64,000 nucleotides of DNA from Spisula solida (Eukaryota > Mollusca > Bivalvia > Venerida > Mactridae), in assembly GCA_947247005.1 (NCBI GenBank), contig OX365944.1, positions 27,441,501 to 27,505,500 of the forward strand, written 5' to 3'. Below, one piece after another: positions 21,673 through 33,009 of the stretch (its first letter is position 1; each line of letters opens with the position of its first letter). Position numbers and translations under genes: made by a program. The notes beneath the pieces are model-generated. The model worked only from the letters and a program-made list of their open reading frames with translations. It had not been told where the DNA came from and ran no database searches.

Positions 21673-24600
21673 TAGAAGGTAGCAGTGTTTGTAGGGGTAA
21701 CAGCTGCTCAGTACTCTATCAGGGCCAGTAGAAGCTAGCAGTGTTTGTAGGGGTAACAGCCGCTCAGTACTCTATCAGGGCCAGTAGAAGCTAGCAGTGT
21801 GTGTAGGGTAACAGCTGCTCAGTACTCTATCAGGGCCTGTAGAAGCTAGCAGTGTTTGTAGGGTAACAGCTGCTCAGTACTCTATCAGGGCCTGTAGAAG
21901 CTAGCAGTGTTTGTAGGGTAACAGCCGCTCAGTACTCTATCAGGGCCTGTAGAAGCTAGCAGTGTTTGTAGGGTAACAGCTGCTCAGTACTCTATCAGGG
22001 CCTGTAGAAGCCAGCCGTGTTTGTAGGGTAACAGCTGCTCAGTACTCTATCAGGGCCTGTAGAAGCTAGCAGTGTTTGTAGGGTAACAGCCGTTCAGTAC
22101 TCTATCAGGGCCAGTAGAAGCTAGCAGTGTTTGTAGGGTAACAGCCGCTCAGTACTCTATCAGGGCCAGTAGAAGCTAGCAGTGTTTGTATGGGTAATAG
22201 TCGCTCATTACTCTATCAGGGCCAGTAGAAGCTAGCAGTGTTTGTAGGGTAACAGTCGCTCAGTACTTGATCAGGGCCAGTAGAAGCTAGCAGTGTTTGT
22301 AGGGGTAACAGCTGCTCAGTACTCTATCAGGGCCAGTAGAAGCTAGCAGTGTTTGTAGGGTAACAGCCGCTCAGTACTCTATCGGGGCCAGTAGAAGCTA
22401 GCAGTGTTTGTAGGGGTAACAGCCGCTCAGTACTCTATCAGGGCCAGTAGAAGCTAGCAGTGTTTGTAGGGTAACAGCCGCTCAGTACTCTATCAGGGCC
22501 AGTAGAAGCTAACAGTGTGTGTAGGGTAACAGCTGCTCAGTACTCTATCAGGGCCAGTAGAAGCTAACAGTGTGTGTAGGGTAACAGCTGCTCAGTACTC
22601 TATCAGGGCCAGTAGAAGCTAACAGTGTGTGTAGGGTAACAGCTGCTCAGTACTCTATCAGGGCCAGTAGAAGCTAACAGTGTGTGTAGGGCAACAGCTG
22701 CTCAGTACTCTATCAGGGCCAGTAGAAGCTAACAGTGTTTGTAGGGTAACAGCTGCTCAGTACTCTATCAGGGCCAGTAGAAGCTAACAGTGTGTGTAGG
22801 GTAACAGCTGCTCAGTACTCTATCAGGGCCAGTAGAAGCTAACAGTGTGTGTAGGGTAACAGCTGCTCAGTACTCTATCAGGGCCAGTAGAAGCTAACAG
22901 TGTGTGTAGGGGTAACAGCTGCTCAGTACTCTATCAGGGCCAGTAGAAGCTAGCAGTGTGTGTAGGGCAACAGCTGCTCAGTACTCTATCAGGGCCAGTA
23001 GAAGCTAACAGTGTGTGTAGGGGTAACAGCTGCTCAGTACTCTATCAGGGCCAGTAGAAGCTAACAGTGTGTGTAGGGTAACAGCTGCTCAGTACTCTAT
23101 CAGGGCCAGTAGAAGCTAACTGTGTGTGTAGGGGTAACAGCTGCTCAGTACTCTATCAGGGCCAGTAGAAGCTAACAGTGTGTGTAGGGGTAACAGCTGC
23201 TCAGTACTCTATCAGGGCCAGTAGAAGCTAACAGTGTGTGTAGGGGTAACAGCTGCTCAGTACTCTATCAGGGCCAGTAGAAGCTAACAGTGTGTGTAGG
23301 GTAACAGCTGCTCAGTACTCTATCAGGGCCAGTAGAAGCTAACAGTGTGTGTAGGGTAACAGCTGCTCAGTACTCTATCAGGGCCAGTAGAAGCTAACAG
23401 TGTGTGTAGGGGTAACAGCTGCTCAGTACTCTATCAGGGCCAGTATAAGCTAACAGTGTGTGTAGGGTAACAGCTGCTCAGTACTCTATCAGGGCCAGTA
23501 GAAGCTAACAGTGTGTGTAGGGTAACAGCTGCTCAGTACTCTATCAGGGCCAGTAGAAGCTAACAGTGTGTGTAGGGGTAACAGCTGCTCAGTACTCTAT
23601 CAGGGCCAGTAGAAGCTAACAGTGCGTGTAGGGCAACAGCTGCTCAGTACTCTATCAGGGCCAGTAGAAGCTAACAGTGTGTGTAGGGTAACAGCTGCTC
23701 AGTACTCTATCAGGGCCAGTAGAAGCTAACAGTGTTTGTAGGGGTAACAGCTGCCCAGTACTCTATCAGGGCCAGTAGAAGCTAGCAGTGTTTGTAGGGG
23801 TAATAGTCGCTCAGTACTCTATCAGGGCCAGTAGAAGCTAACAGTGTGTGTAGGGCAACAGCTGCTCAGTACTCTATCAGGGCCAGTAGAAGCTAACAGT
23901 GTGTGTAGGGTAACAGCCGCTCAGTACTTGATCAGGGCCAGTAGAAGCTAGCAGTGTTTGTAGGGGTAACAGCTGCTCAGTACTCTATCAGGGCCAGTAG
24001 AAGCTAACAGTGTGTGTAGGGTAACAGCTGCTCAGTACTCTATCAGGGCCAGAAGAAGCTAGCAGTGTTTGTAGGGGTAATAGTCGCTCAGTACTCTTAT
24101 CAGGGCCAGTAGAAGCTAACAGTGTGTGTAGGGTAACAGCCGCTCAGTACTCTATCAGGGCCAGTAGAAGCTAACAGTGTGTGTAGGGTAACAGCCGCTC
24201 AGTACTCTATCAGGGCCAGTAGAAGCTAGCAGTGTTTGTAGGGGTAACGGCCGCTCAGTACTCTATCAGGGCCAGTAGAAGCTAGCAGTGTATGTAGGGT
24301 AACAGCCGCTCAGTACTCTATCAGGGCCAGTAGAAGCTAGCAGTGTTTGTAGGGGTAACAGCTGCTCAGTACTCTATCAGGGCCAGTAGAAGCTAGCAGT
24401 GTTTGTAGGGGTAACGGCCGCTCAGTACTCTATCAGGGCCAGTAGAAGCTAGCAGTGTATGTAGGGTAACAGCCGCTCAGTACTCTATCAGGGCCAGTAG
24501 AAGCTAGCAGTGTTTGTAGGGTAACAGCCGCTCAGTACTCTATCAGGGCCAGTAGAAGCTAACAGTGTGTGTAGGGTAACAGCCGCTCAGTACTCTATCA

Positions 24601-27600
24601 GGGCCAGTAGAAGCTAGCAGTGTTTGTAGGGGTAACGGCCGCTCAGTACTCTATCAGGGCCAGTAGAAGCTAGCAGTGTATGTAGGGTAACTGCCGCTCA
24701 GTACTCTATCAGGGCCAGTAGAAGCTGGCAGTGTTTGTAGGGGTAACAGCCGCTCAGTACTCTATCAGGGCCAGTAGAAGCTTGCAGTGTTTGTAAGGTA
24801 ACAGCTGCTCAGTACTCTATCAGGGCCAGTAGAAGCTAGCAATGTATGTAGGGGTAACAGTCGCTCAGTACTCTATCAGGGCCAGTAGAAGCTTGCAGTG
24901 TTTGTAAGGTAACAGCTGCTCAGTACTCTATCAGGGCCAGTAGAAGCTAGCAGTGTTTGTAGGGTAACAGCTGCTCAGTACTCTATCAGGGCCAGTAGAA
25001 GCTAACAGTGTTTGTAGGGGTAACAGTCACTCAGTACTCTATCAGGGCCAGTAGAAGCTAGCAGTGTTTGTAAGGTAACAGCTGCTCAGTACTCTATCAG
25101 GGCCAGTAGAAGCTAGCAGTGTTTGTAAGGTAACAGCTGCTCAGTACTCTATCAGGGCCAGTAGAAGGTAGCAGTGTTTGTAAGGTAACAGCTGCTCAGT
25201 ACTTGATCAGGGCCAGTAGAAGGTAGCAGTGTTTGTAGGGGTAACAGCCGCTCAGTACTCTATCAGGGCCAGTAGAAGCTAACAGTGTGTGTAGGGGTAA
25301 CAGTCGCTCAGTACTCTATCAGGGCCAGTAGAAGCTAGCAGTGTTTGTAGGGTAACAGCTGCTCAGTACTCTATCAGGGCCAGTAGAAGCTAGCAGTGTT
25401 TGTAGGGGTAACAGTCGCTCAGTACTCTATCAGGGCCAGTAGAAGCTAGCAGTGTTTGTAGGGGTAACAGCAGCTCAGTACTTGATCAGGGCCAGTAGAA
25501 GCTAGCAGTGTTTGTAAGGTAACAGCTGCTCAGTACTCTATCAGGGCCAGTAGAAGCTAGCAGTGTTTGTAAGGTAACAGCTGCTCAGTACTCTATCGGG
25601 GCCTGTAGAAGCTAGCAGTGTTTGTAGGGGTAACAGCCGCTCATTACTCTATCAGGGCCAGTAGAAGCTTGCAGTGTTTGTAAGGTAACAGCTGCTCAGT
25701 ACTTGATCAGGGCCAGTAGAAGCTAGCAGTGTTTGTAGGGGTAACAGCCGCTCAGTACTCTATCAGGGCCAGTAGAAGCTAGCAGTGTTTGTAAGGTAAC
25801 AGCTGCTCAGTACTCTATCAGGGCCAGTAGAAGCTAGCAGTGTTTGTAAGGTAACAGCTGCTCAGTACTCTATCAGGGCCAGTAGAAGCTAGCAGTATTT
25901 GTAGGGTAACAGCTGCTCAGTACTCTATCAGGGCCAGTAGAAGCTAGCAGTGTTTGTAGGGTAACAGCTGCTCAGTACTTGATCAGGGCCAGTAGAAGCT
26001 AGCAGTGTTTGTAGGGGTAACAGCCGCTCAGTACTCTATCAGGGCCAGTAGAAGCTAGCAGTGTTTGTAAGGTAACAGCTGCTCAGTACTCTATCAGGGC
26101 CAGTAGAAGCTTGCAGTGTTTGTAGGGTAACAGCTGCTCAGTACTTGATCAGGGCCAGTAGAAGCTTGCAGTGTTTGTAGGGGTAACAGCCGCTCAGTAC
26201 TCTATCAGGGCCAGTAGAAGCTAGCAGTGTTTGTAAGGTGACAGCTGCTCAGTACTCTATCGGGGCCAGTAGAAGCTAGCAGTGTTTGTAGGGGTAACAG
26301 CCGCTCAGTACTCTATCAGGGCCAGTAGAAGCTAGCAGTGTTTGTAGGGGTAACAGCCGCTCAGTACTCTATCAGGGCCAGTAGAAGCTAGCAGTGTTTG
26401 TAGGGGTAACAGCCGCTCAGTACTCTATCAGGGCCAGTAGAAGCTAGCAGTGTTTGTAAGGTAACAGCTGCTCAGTACTCTATCAGGGCCAGTAGAAGCT
26501 AGCAGTGTTTGTAAGGTAACAGCTGCTCAGTACTCTATCAGGGCCAGTAGAAGCTAGCAGTGTTTGTAGGGGTAACAGCCGCTCAGTACTCTATCAGGGC
26601 CAGTAGAAGCTAGCAGTGTTTGTAGGGGTAACAGCCGCTCAGTACTCTATCAGGGCCAGTAGAAGCTAGCAGTGTTTGTAGGGGTAACAGCCGCTCAGTA
26701 CTCTATCAGGGCCTGTAGAATCTAGCAGTGTTTGTAGGGGTAACAGCCGCTCAGTACTCTATCAGGGCCAGTAGAAGCTAGCAGTGTTTGTAGGGGTAAC
26801 AGCCGCTCAGTACTCTATCAGGGCCAGTAGAAGCTAGCAGTGTTTGTAAGGTAACAGCTGCTCAGTACTCTATCAGGGCCAGTAGAAGGTAGCAGTGTTT
26901 GTAAGGTAACAGCTGCTCAGTACTTGATCAGGGCCAGTAGAAGGTAGCAGTGTTTGTAGGGGTAACAGCCGCTCAGTACTCTATCAGGGCCAGTAGAAGC
27001 TAACAGTGTGTGTAGGGGTAACAGTCGCTCAGTACTCTATCAGGGCCAGTAGAAGCTAGCAGTGTTTGTAGGGTAACAGCTGCTCAGTACTCTATCAGGG
27101 CCAGTAGTAGCTAGCAGTGTTTGTAGGGGTAACAGTCGCTCAGTACTCTATCAGGGCCAGTAGAAGCTAGCAGTGTTTGTAGGGGTAACAGCAGCTCAGT
27201 ACTTGATCAGGGCCAGTAGAAGCTAGCAGTGTTTGTAAGGTAACAGCTGCTCAGTACTCTATCAGGGCCAGTAGAAGCTAGCAGTGTTTGTAGGGTAACA
27301 GCTGCTCAGTACTCTATCAGGGCCAGTAGAAGCTAGCAGTGTTTGTAAGGTAACAGCTGCTCAGTACTCTATCGGGGCCTGTAGAAGCTAGCAGTGTTTG
27401 TAGGGGTAACAGCCGCTCAGTACTCTATCAGGGCCAGTAGAAGCTTGCAGTGTTTGTAAGGTAACAGCTGCTCAGTACTTGATCAGGGCCAGTAGAAGCT
27501 AGCAGTGTTTGTAGGGGTAACAGCCGCTCAGTACTCTATCAGGGCCAGTAGAAGCTAGCAGTGTTTGTAAGGTAACAGCTGCTCAGTACTCTATCAGGGC

Positions 27601-29074
27601 CAGTAGAAGCTAGCAGTGTTTGTAAGGTAACAGCTGCTCAGTACTCTATCAGGGCTAGTAGAAGCTAGCAGTGTTTGTAGGGTAACAGCTGCTCAGTACT
27701 CTATCAGGGCCAGTAGAGGCTAGCAGTGTTTGTAGGGTAACAGCTGCTCAGTACTTGATCAGGGCCAGTAGAAGCTAGCAGTGTTTGTAGGGGTAACAGC
27801 CGCTCAGTACTCTATCAGGGCCAGTAGAAGCTAGCAGTGTTTGTAAGGTAACAGCTGCTCAGTACTCTATCAGGGCCAGTAGAAGCTTGCAGTGTTTGTA
27901 GGGTAACAGCTGCTCAGTACTTGATCAGGGCCAGTAGAAGCTTGCAGTGTTTGTAGGGGTAACAGCCGCTCAGTACTCTATCAGGGCCAGTAGAAGCTAG
28001 CAGTGTTTGTAAGGTAACAGCTGCTCAGTACTCTATCGGGGCCAGTAGAAGCTAGCAGTGTTTGTAGGGGTAACAGCCGCTCAGTACTCTATCAGGGCCA
28101 GTAGAAGCTAGCAGTGTTTGTAGGGGTAACAGCCGCTCAGTACTCTATCAGGGCCAGTAGAAGCTAGCAGTGTTTGTAGGGGTAACAGCCGCTCAGTACT
28201 CTATCAGGGCCAGTAGAAGCTAGCAGTGTTTGTAAGGTAACAGCTGCTCAGTACTCTATCAGGGCCAGTAGAAGCTAGCAGTGTTTGTAAGGTAACAGCT
28301 GCTCAGTACTCTATCAGGGCCAGTAGAAGCTAGCAGTGTTTGTAGGGGTAACAGCCGCTCAGTACTCTATCAGGGCCAGTAGAAGCTAGCAGTGTTTGTA
28401 GGGGTAACAGCCGCTCAGTACTCTATCAGGGCCAGTAGAAGCTAGCAGTGTTTGTAGGGGTAACAGCCGCTCAGTACTCTATCAGGGCCTGTAGAAGCTA
28501 GCAGTGTTTGTAGGGGTAACAGCCGCTCAGTACTCTATCAGGGCCAGTAGAAGCTAGCAGTGTTTGTAGGGGTAACAGCCGCTCAGTACTCTATCAGGGC
28601 CAGTAGAAGCTAGCAGTGTTTGTAAGGTAACAGCTGCTCAGTACTCTATCAGGGCCAGTAGAAGCTAGCAGTGTTTGTAGGGGTAACAGCCGCTCAGTAC
28701 TCTATCAGGGCCAGTAGAAGCTAGCAGTGTTTGTAGGGGTAACAGCCGCTCAGTACTCTATCAGGGCCAGTAGAAGCTAGCAGTGTTTGTAGGGGTAACA
28801 GCCGCTCAGTACTCTATCAGGGCCTGTAGAAGCTAGCAGTGTTTGTAGGGGTAACAGCTGCTCAGTACTTGATCAGGGCCAGTAGAAGCTAGCAGTGTTT
28901 GTAGGGGTAACGGCCGCTCAGTACTCTATCAGGGCCAGTAGAAGCTAGCAGTGTTTGTAAGGTAACAGCTGCTCAGTACTCTATCAGGGCCAGTAGAAGC
29001 TAGCAGTGTTTGTAGGGTAGCAGCTGCTCAGTACTTGATCAGGGCCAGTAGAAGCTAGCAGTGTTTGTAGGGGT
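21673..29074. repeat. Giant minisatellite, 55/56-bp unit, about 133 copies
   Basis: The unit reads AGGGCCAGTAGAAGCTAGCA, GTGTTTGTAGGGGTAACAGC, CGCTCAGTACTCTATC. It is 56 bp with GGGG and 55 bp with GGG or AGG before TAACAGC. Variants are spatially organised: GCCTGTAG units near 21830-22010; AACAGTGTGTGTAGGG units at about 22500-23750; and alternating TTTGTAAGG/TTTGTAGGGG units with ACTTGATC variants after about 24780. The period is not a multiple of 3 overall and there is no long open frame. It lies about 7 kb into Galpha intron 1. It is not a CRISPR array because there are no variable spacers. Confidence 0.97.
25161..28660. repeat. Higher-order duplication inside the minisatellite (about 1.72-1.78 kb)
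   Basis: Diagnostic variants recur at a fixed offset. The GTAGAAGGTA pair at 25161 reappears at 26882, and GGGGTAACAGCAGCTC at 25461 reappears at 27182, both +1,721. From CTCTATCGGGGCCTG (25591 and 27367) and CTCTATCGGGGCCAG (26255 and 28031) the offset is 1,776. The second copy therefore gained one 55-bp unit (at about 27285-27340) after duplicating. Confidence 0.9.
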
Positions 29075-30071
29075 CTGGTTGTGCATATTGTCGGCACACC
29101 AAGGCCAGATCAATTTGAAGGTAGTTATGGCCCTTTGTTTTTTTACTCTGATAAATTTTGTCTGCGCTATTTCTCTGCAACCAATGGCCGGATTTCAACA
29201 AAACTTTGCATGACTGATCAGTACCAAGTCTAGTTGTGCATATCTGAATGTGTCAAGCAGTTTCTGGGGGTATTCATCACATTCAGTGATATTTCTTGTG
29301 ATACTTAATTTCCAACTTTAATAGATATGTGACTTATTGAGTTAAGATCTGCTGTGACACATATAGAACATTGACAAATGTATTATATCTGGAATATACT
29401 TAATTGTATGCTCATGCAGTATTTGAAGTACTAGTAAATTGTAGTTAACAGATCATAGAATTGTTATCTTTTCAAAGTTGTTAACACTATATTATATATT
29501 TTCTCTATTAAAATGTTTTGCTTAATCATTTTGAATATGCTAAACCACATTTGACATTATGTGTCTATTTAAGTGTGAAAATTGCTGATTTGACCGTCTT
29601 ATTTATTGCATTTGCTTGTCAATTTATGTTTAACGATTGATGGCACATCATATATACATGTATCATTCATGTTTACACATACTCCACCAATCATTTCATT
29701 GGTAAATATAAAATCAATGTCAACCATCTATTAACCTGAGGGCAATACAAATACATAATTTTTGATATTTCCTGAAAAGTACAGTGTGGACTGTGGTTAA
29801 AGTCACAAAACCAATCCTTAAATTGGATGGCTGATAAATAAGTAATCTACCAATTGTTAAAAGAAGCAATTGATAGGGATAAGTTTGCATGGTTTCATAT
29901 ATTGATAACTATATCTCCACCAAGGATAACACTAGCCTTTAGTCTTTTAGTGCATTTTCGTTGTTCATTTTTGTTTAATCTTGCGCAGATTCCATTTTAA
30001 TCATATACAATGTACTCATTAAATGATTCATGATTGAGCTTCAAAATATCCATGTCAAAATATGAAGCTTG
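29075..30071. other. Intronic sequence after the minisatellite
   Basis: The first 150 bp contains TTTCTCTGCAACCAATGGCC and AACAAAACTTTGCATGA, phrases like those in the core of the tandem-core element at 46696. This is likely a truncated fragment of that class. The remainder is AT-rich with nothing recognised. Confidence 0.45.
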
Positions 30072-30298
30072 TAGTGGGGTGACAATCAGCTCAAAAGTGG
30101 CTTATTTAAGGAGTAGGTGACAACTCAAGTAGAACAAGCAATGTTATATACCAAAATGTTCGCCTATGTCTCTACTATATGGAACTGCCGGCATAAATTG
30201 TCAACGCGTGGTGCGGACACGGAAATCCAAGATGGCGTCCAAGATGGCCGCCATAATTTACACATACACTTAAATTTCTATGTTCTCATGCAATTTTT

Positions 30299-31963
30299 AG
30301 CTCACCTGTCACAAAGTGACAAGGTGAGCTTTTGTGATCGCTCTTCGTCCGGCGTCCGGCGTCCGTCCGTCCGTCCGTTCACAATTGCTTGTGAACACAC
30401 TAGAGGTCACAAATTTAGCCTAATCTTTATGAAACTTGGTCACAATGATCATCTCAACAAAATCTAGGCCAAGTTCGATATTGGGTCATCTGGGGTCAAA
30501 AACTAGGTCACTAGGTCAAATCATAGAAAAACCTTGTGAACACATTAGAGGTCACAATTTTGACTTAATCTTTATGAAACTTGATCACAATGATCATCTC
30601 TATAAAATCTAGGTCAAGTTCGATATTGGGTCATCTGGGGTCAAAAACTAGGTCACTAGGTCAAATCATAGAAAAACCTTGTGAACACATTAGAGGTCAC
30701 AATTTTGACTTAATCTTTATGAAACTTGATCACAATGATCATCTCTATAAAATCTAGGTCAAGTTCGATATTGGGTCATCCAGGGTCATAAACTAGGTCA
30801 CAAGGTCAAATCATAGATAAACCTTGTGTAGTCACTAGAGGTCACAATTTTGGTCTAATATTTATGAAACTTGGTCACAATGATCATCTCAACAGAATCT
30901 AGGTCAAGTTCGATATTGGGTCATCAGGGGTCAAAAACTAGGTCACAAGGTCAAATCATAGAAAAACCTTGTGTAGTCACTAGAGGTCACAATTTTGACC
31001 TAGTCTTTATGAAACTTGGTCACAATGATCATCTCAACAAAATCTATGTCAAGTTCGATATTGGGTCATCTGGGGTCAAAAACTAGGTCAAAAGGTCAAA
31101 TCATAGATAAACCTTGTGTAGTCACTAGAGGTCACAATTTTGGTCTAATCTTTATGAGACTTGGTCACAATGATCATCGCAATAAAATCTAGGTCAAGTT
31201 CGATAATGGGTCATCTGGGGTCAAAAACTAGGTCACAAGGTCAAATAATAGAAAAACCTTGTGTAGTCACTAGAGGTCACAGTTTTAGCATAATCTTTAC
31301 GAAACTTGGTCACAATGATCTACACAACCAAATCTAGGTCAAGTTTGATATTGGGTCATCCGGGGTCAAAAACTAGGTCACAAGATCAAATCATAGAAAA
31401 ACCTTGTGTAGTCACTAGAGGTCCCAGTTTTGGCCTGATCTTTACGAAACTTAGTCACAATGATCATAACAACAAAATCGAGGTCGAGTTCGATAATGGG
31501 TCATCTGGGGTCAAAAACTAGGTCACAAGGTCAAATCATAGAAATACCTTGCGTAGTCACTAGAGGTCACAATTTTTGTCTAATCTTTATGAAACTCGGT
31601 CACAATGATCATCTCAAAAAAATCTAGATCAAGTTCGATATTGGGTCATCTGGGGTCAAAAACTAGGTCACAAGGTCAAATAATAGAAAAACCTTGTGTA
31701 GTCACTAGAGGTCACAGTTTTGGCCTGATCTTTACGAAACTTGGTCACAATGATCATCTCAACAAAATCTAGGTCAAGTCCGATATTGGTTTATCTGGGG
31801 TCAAAAACTAGGTCATTAGGTCAAATCATATAAAAACCTTTTGTAGTCACTAGAGGTCACAATATTTGCCTAATCTGTATAAAACTTGGTCACAATGATC
31901 ATCTTAACAAAATCTAGGTTAAATTCGAAAGGTGAGCGACCTAGGGCCCTTTGGGCCCTCTTG
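30299..31963 (+). mobile_element. Tandem-core (pearl/Helitron-like) element, 11 core units
   Basis: The 5' end is a palindrome, AGCTCACCTGTCAC-aaa-GTGACAAGGTGAGCT. About 11 core units of about 144 bp follow (each with CTAGAGGTCACAATTTT, GAAACTTGGTCACAATGATC, TCTGGGGTCAAAAACTAGGT). Then comes AGGTGAGC, matching the 5' end inverted, a hairpin AGGGCCCTTTGGGCCCT and the terminus CTCTTG. It is inserted in the left arm of the 30072 element; the uninterrupted right arm gives the empty site. Open frames inside come from the core repeats. Confidence 0.8.
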
Positions 31964-33009
31964 TTTTATTTATGTATGTAGTCACAAATATTTGCTTGGA
32001 TATTATTCATTTGATAATGTACATCAAATGGACATACAAGACTGACCACTTTGAGGTCAAGGTCACGGTCATGTCAAGGTCAAATTACGAAAAATAGCTG
32101 AAAAAATGATGTTTCCTCACTTGTTTTCTTGTTTTAGCATATGTTTTATATTCAAGTTGGTATTAAAAGTGATAAAAGTGTTGGTAAGCACATATTCTCT
32201 TATTATTAGTTGAATTTTCAGTCCAAAATATTGAAACTTTGTCAAAACTGACATGATTATGCATGTACCTGTTGGCCGAGATGGCATTCTTAGATTGCTG
32301 ATTCCCTATTTAAAATTTTAGTATTCAACTATTGACAGTATTATTTCTAATGGTATGATTAAATGTTTGTCTAAACATTATTAACTTTGTATTGTACTCC
32401 AAATGGACTTAAAAAAATGACCACTCAAGGTCAAGGTCAATGTCATTTCAAGGTCAAACTACCAAAAATACCTAAAAATTTGATATTTCGTCGCAAATTG
32501 TTATTATAAACGAATGCTGAACATTGTATTTTGTTTTAGATGTGATAGCAGGTATTCTAAGTGTCAATTATTTTATTAGAAGTGATATATTTTTACTGCA
32601 AATAGAAAATCTATTTAAATTTTGTGACGGAACATAAGCGATTCTTCGTAATGTACAATATTGCAGCCGTGAATGGTTTTTCCTTGATCGTTGAATCTCT
32701 ATATTTGACAGTATTACTGTTAATGGTTTGACAACATTATTACATATTAGACAGTTATTATATAAAATTATAATAATGCACCTATCAATATTTTGCCCCA
32801 GGGTGGGGGAGTGGCGGGCATACAGTGGACTTTAGACAGAAAACAATTCCCAACGGACGGAATTTTGACAGGCCCTTTGATTCCCGATCCCGGGAAATAG
32901 ACTTTTGTTGGATTTTAGATTCTGGGATTGGGGATTTAGACAAAGCAAAAAGCAGACTTGCTGCAACCATTTAAAGATGGCAGGCCATTAAATATACCAA
33001 GCATCTCCT

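Noticed and set aside
21673..29074. CRISPR-like regular repeat array
   Set aside because: Units are contiguous and similar throughout with no unique spacers, and the genome is eukaryotic.
30871..31521. Repeated 71-codon plus-strand frames
   Set aside because: Translations of about 144-bp core units (48 codons) of a tandem-core element.
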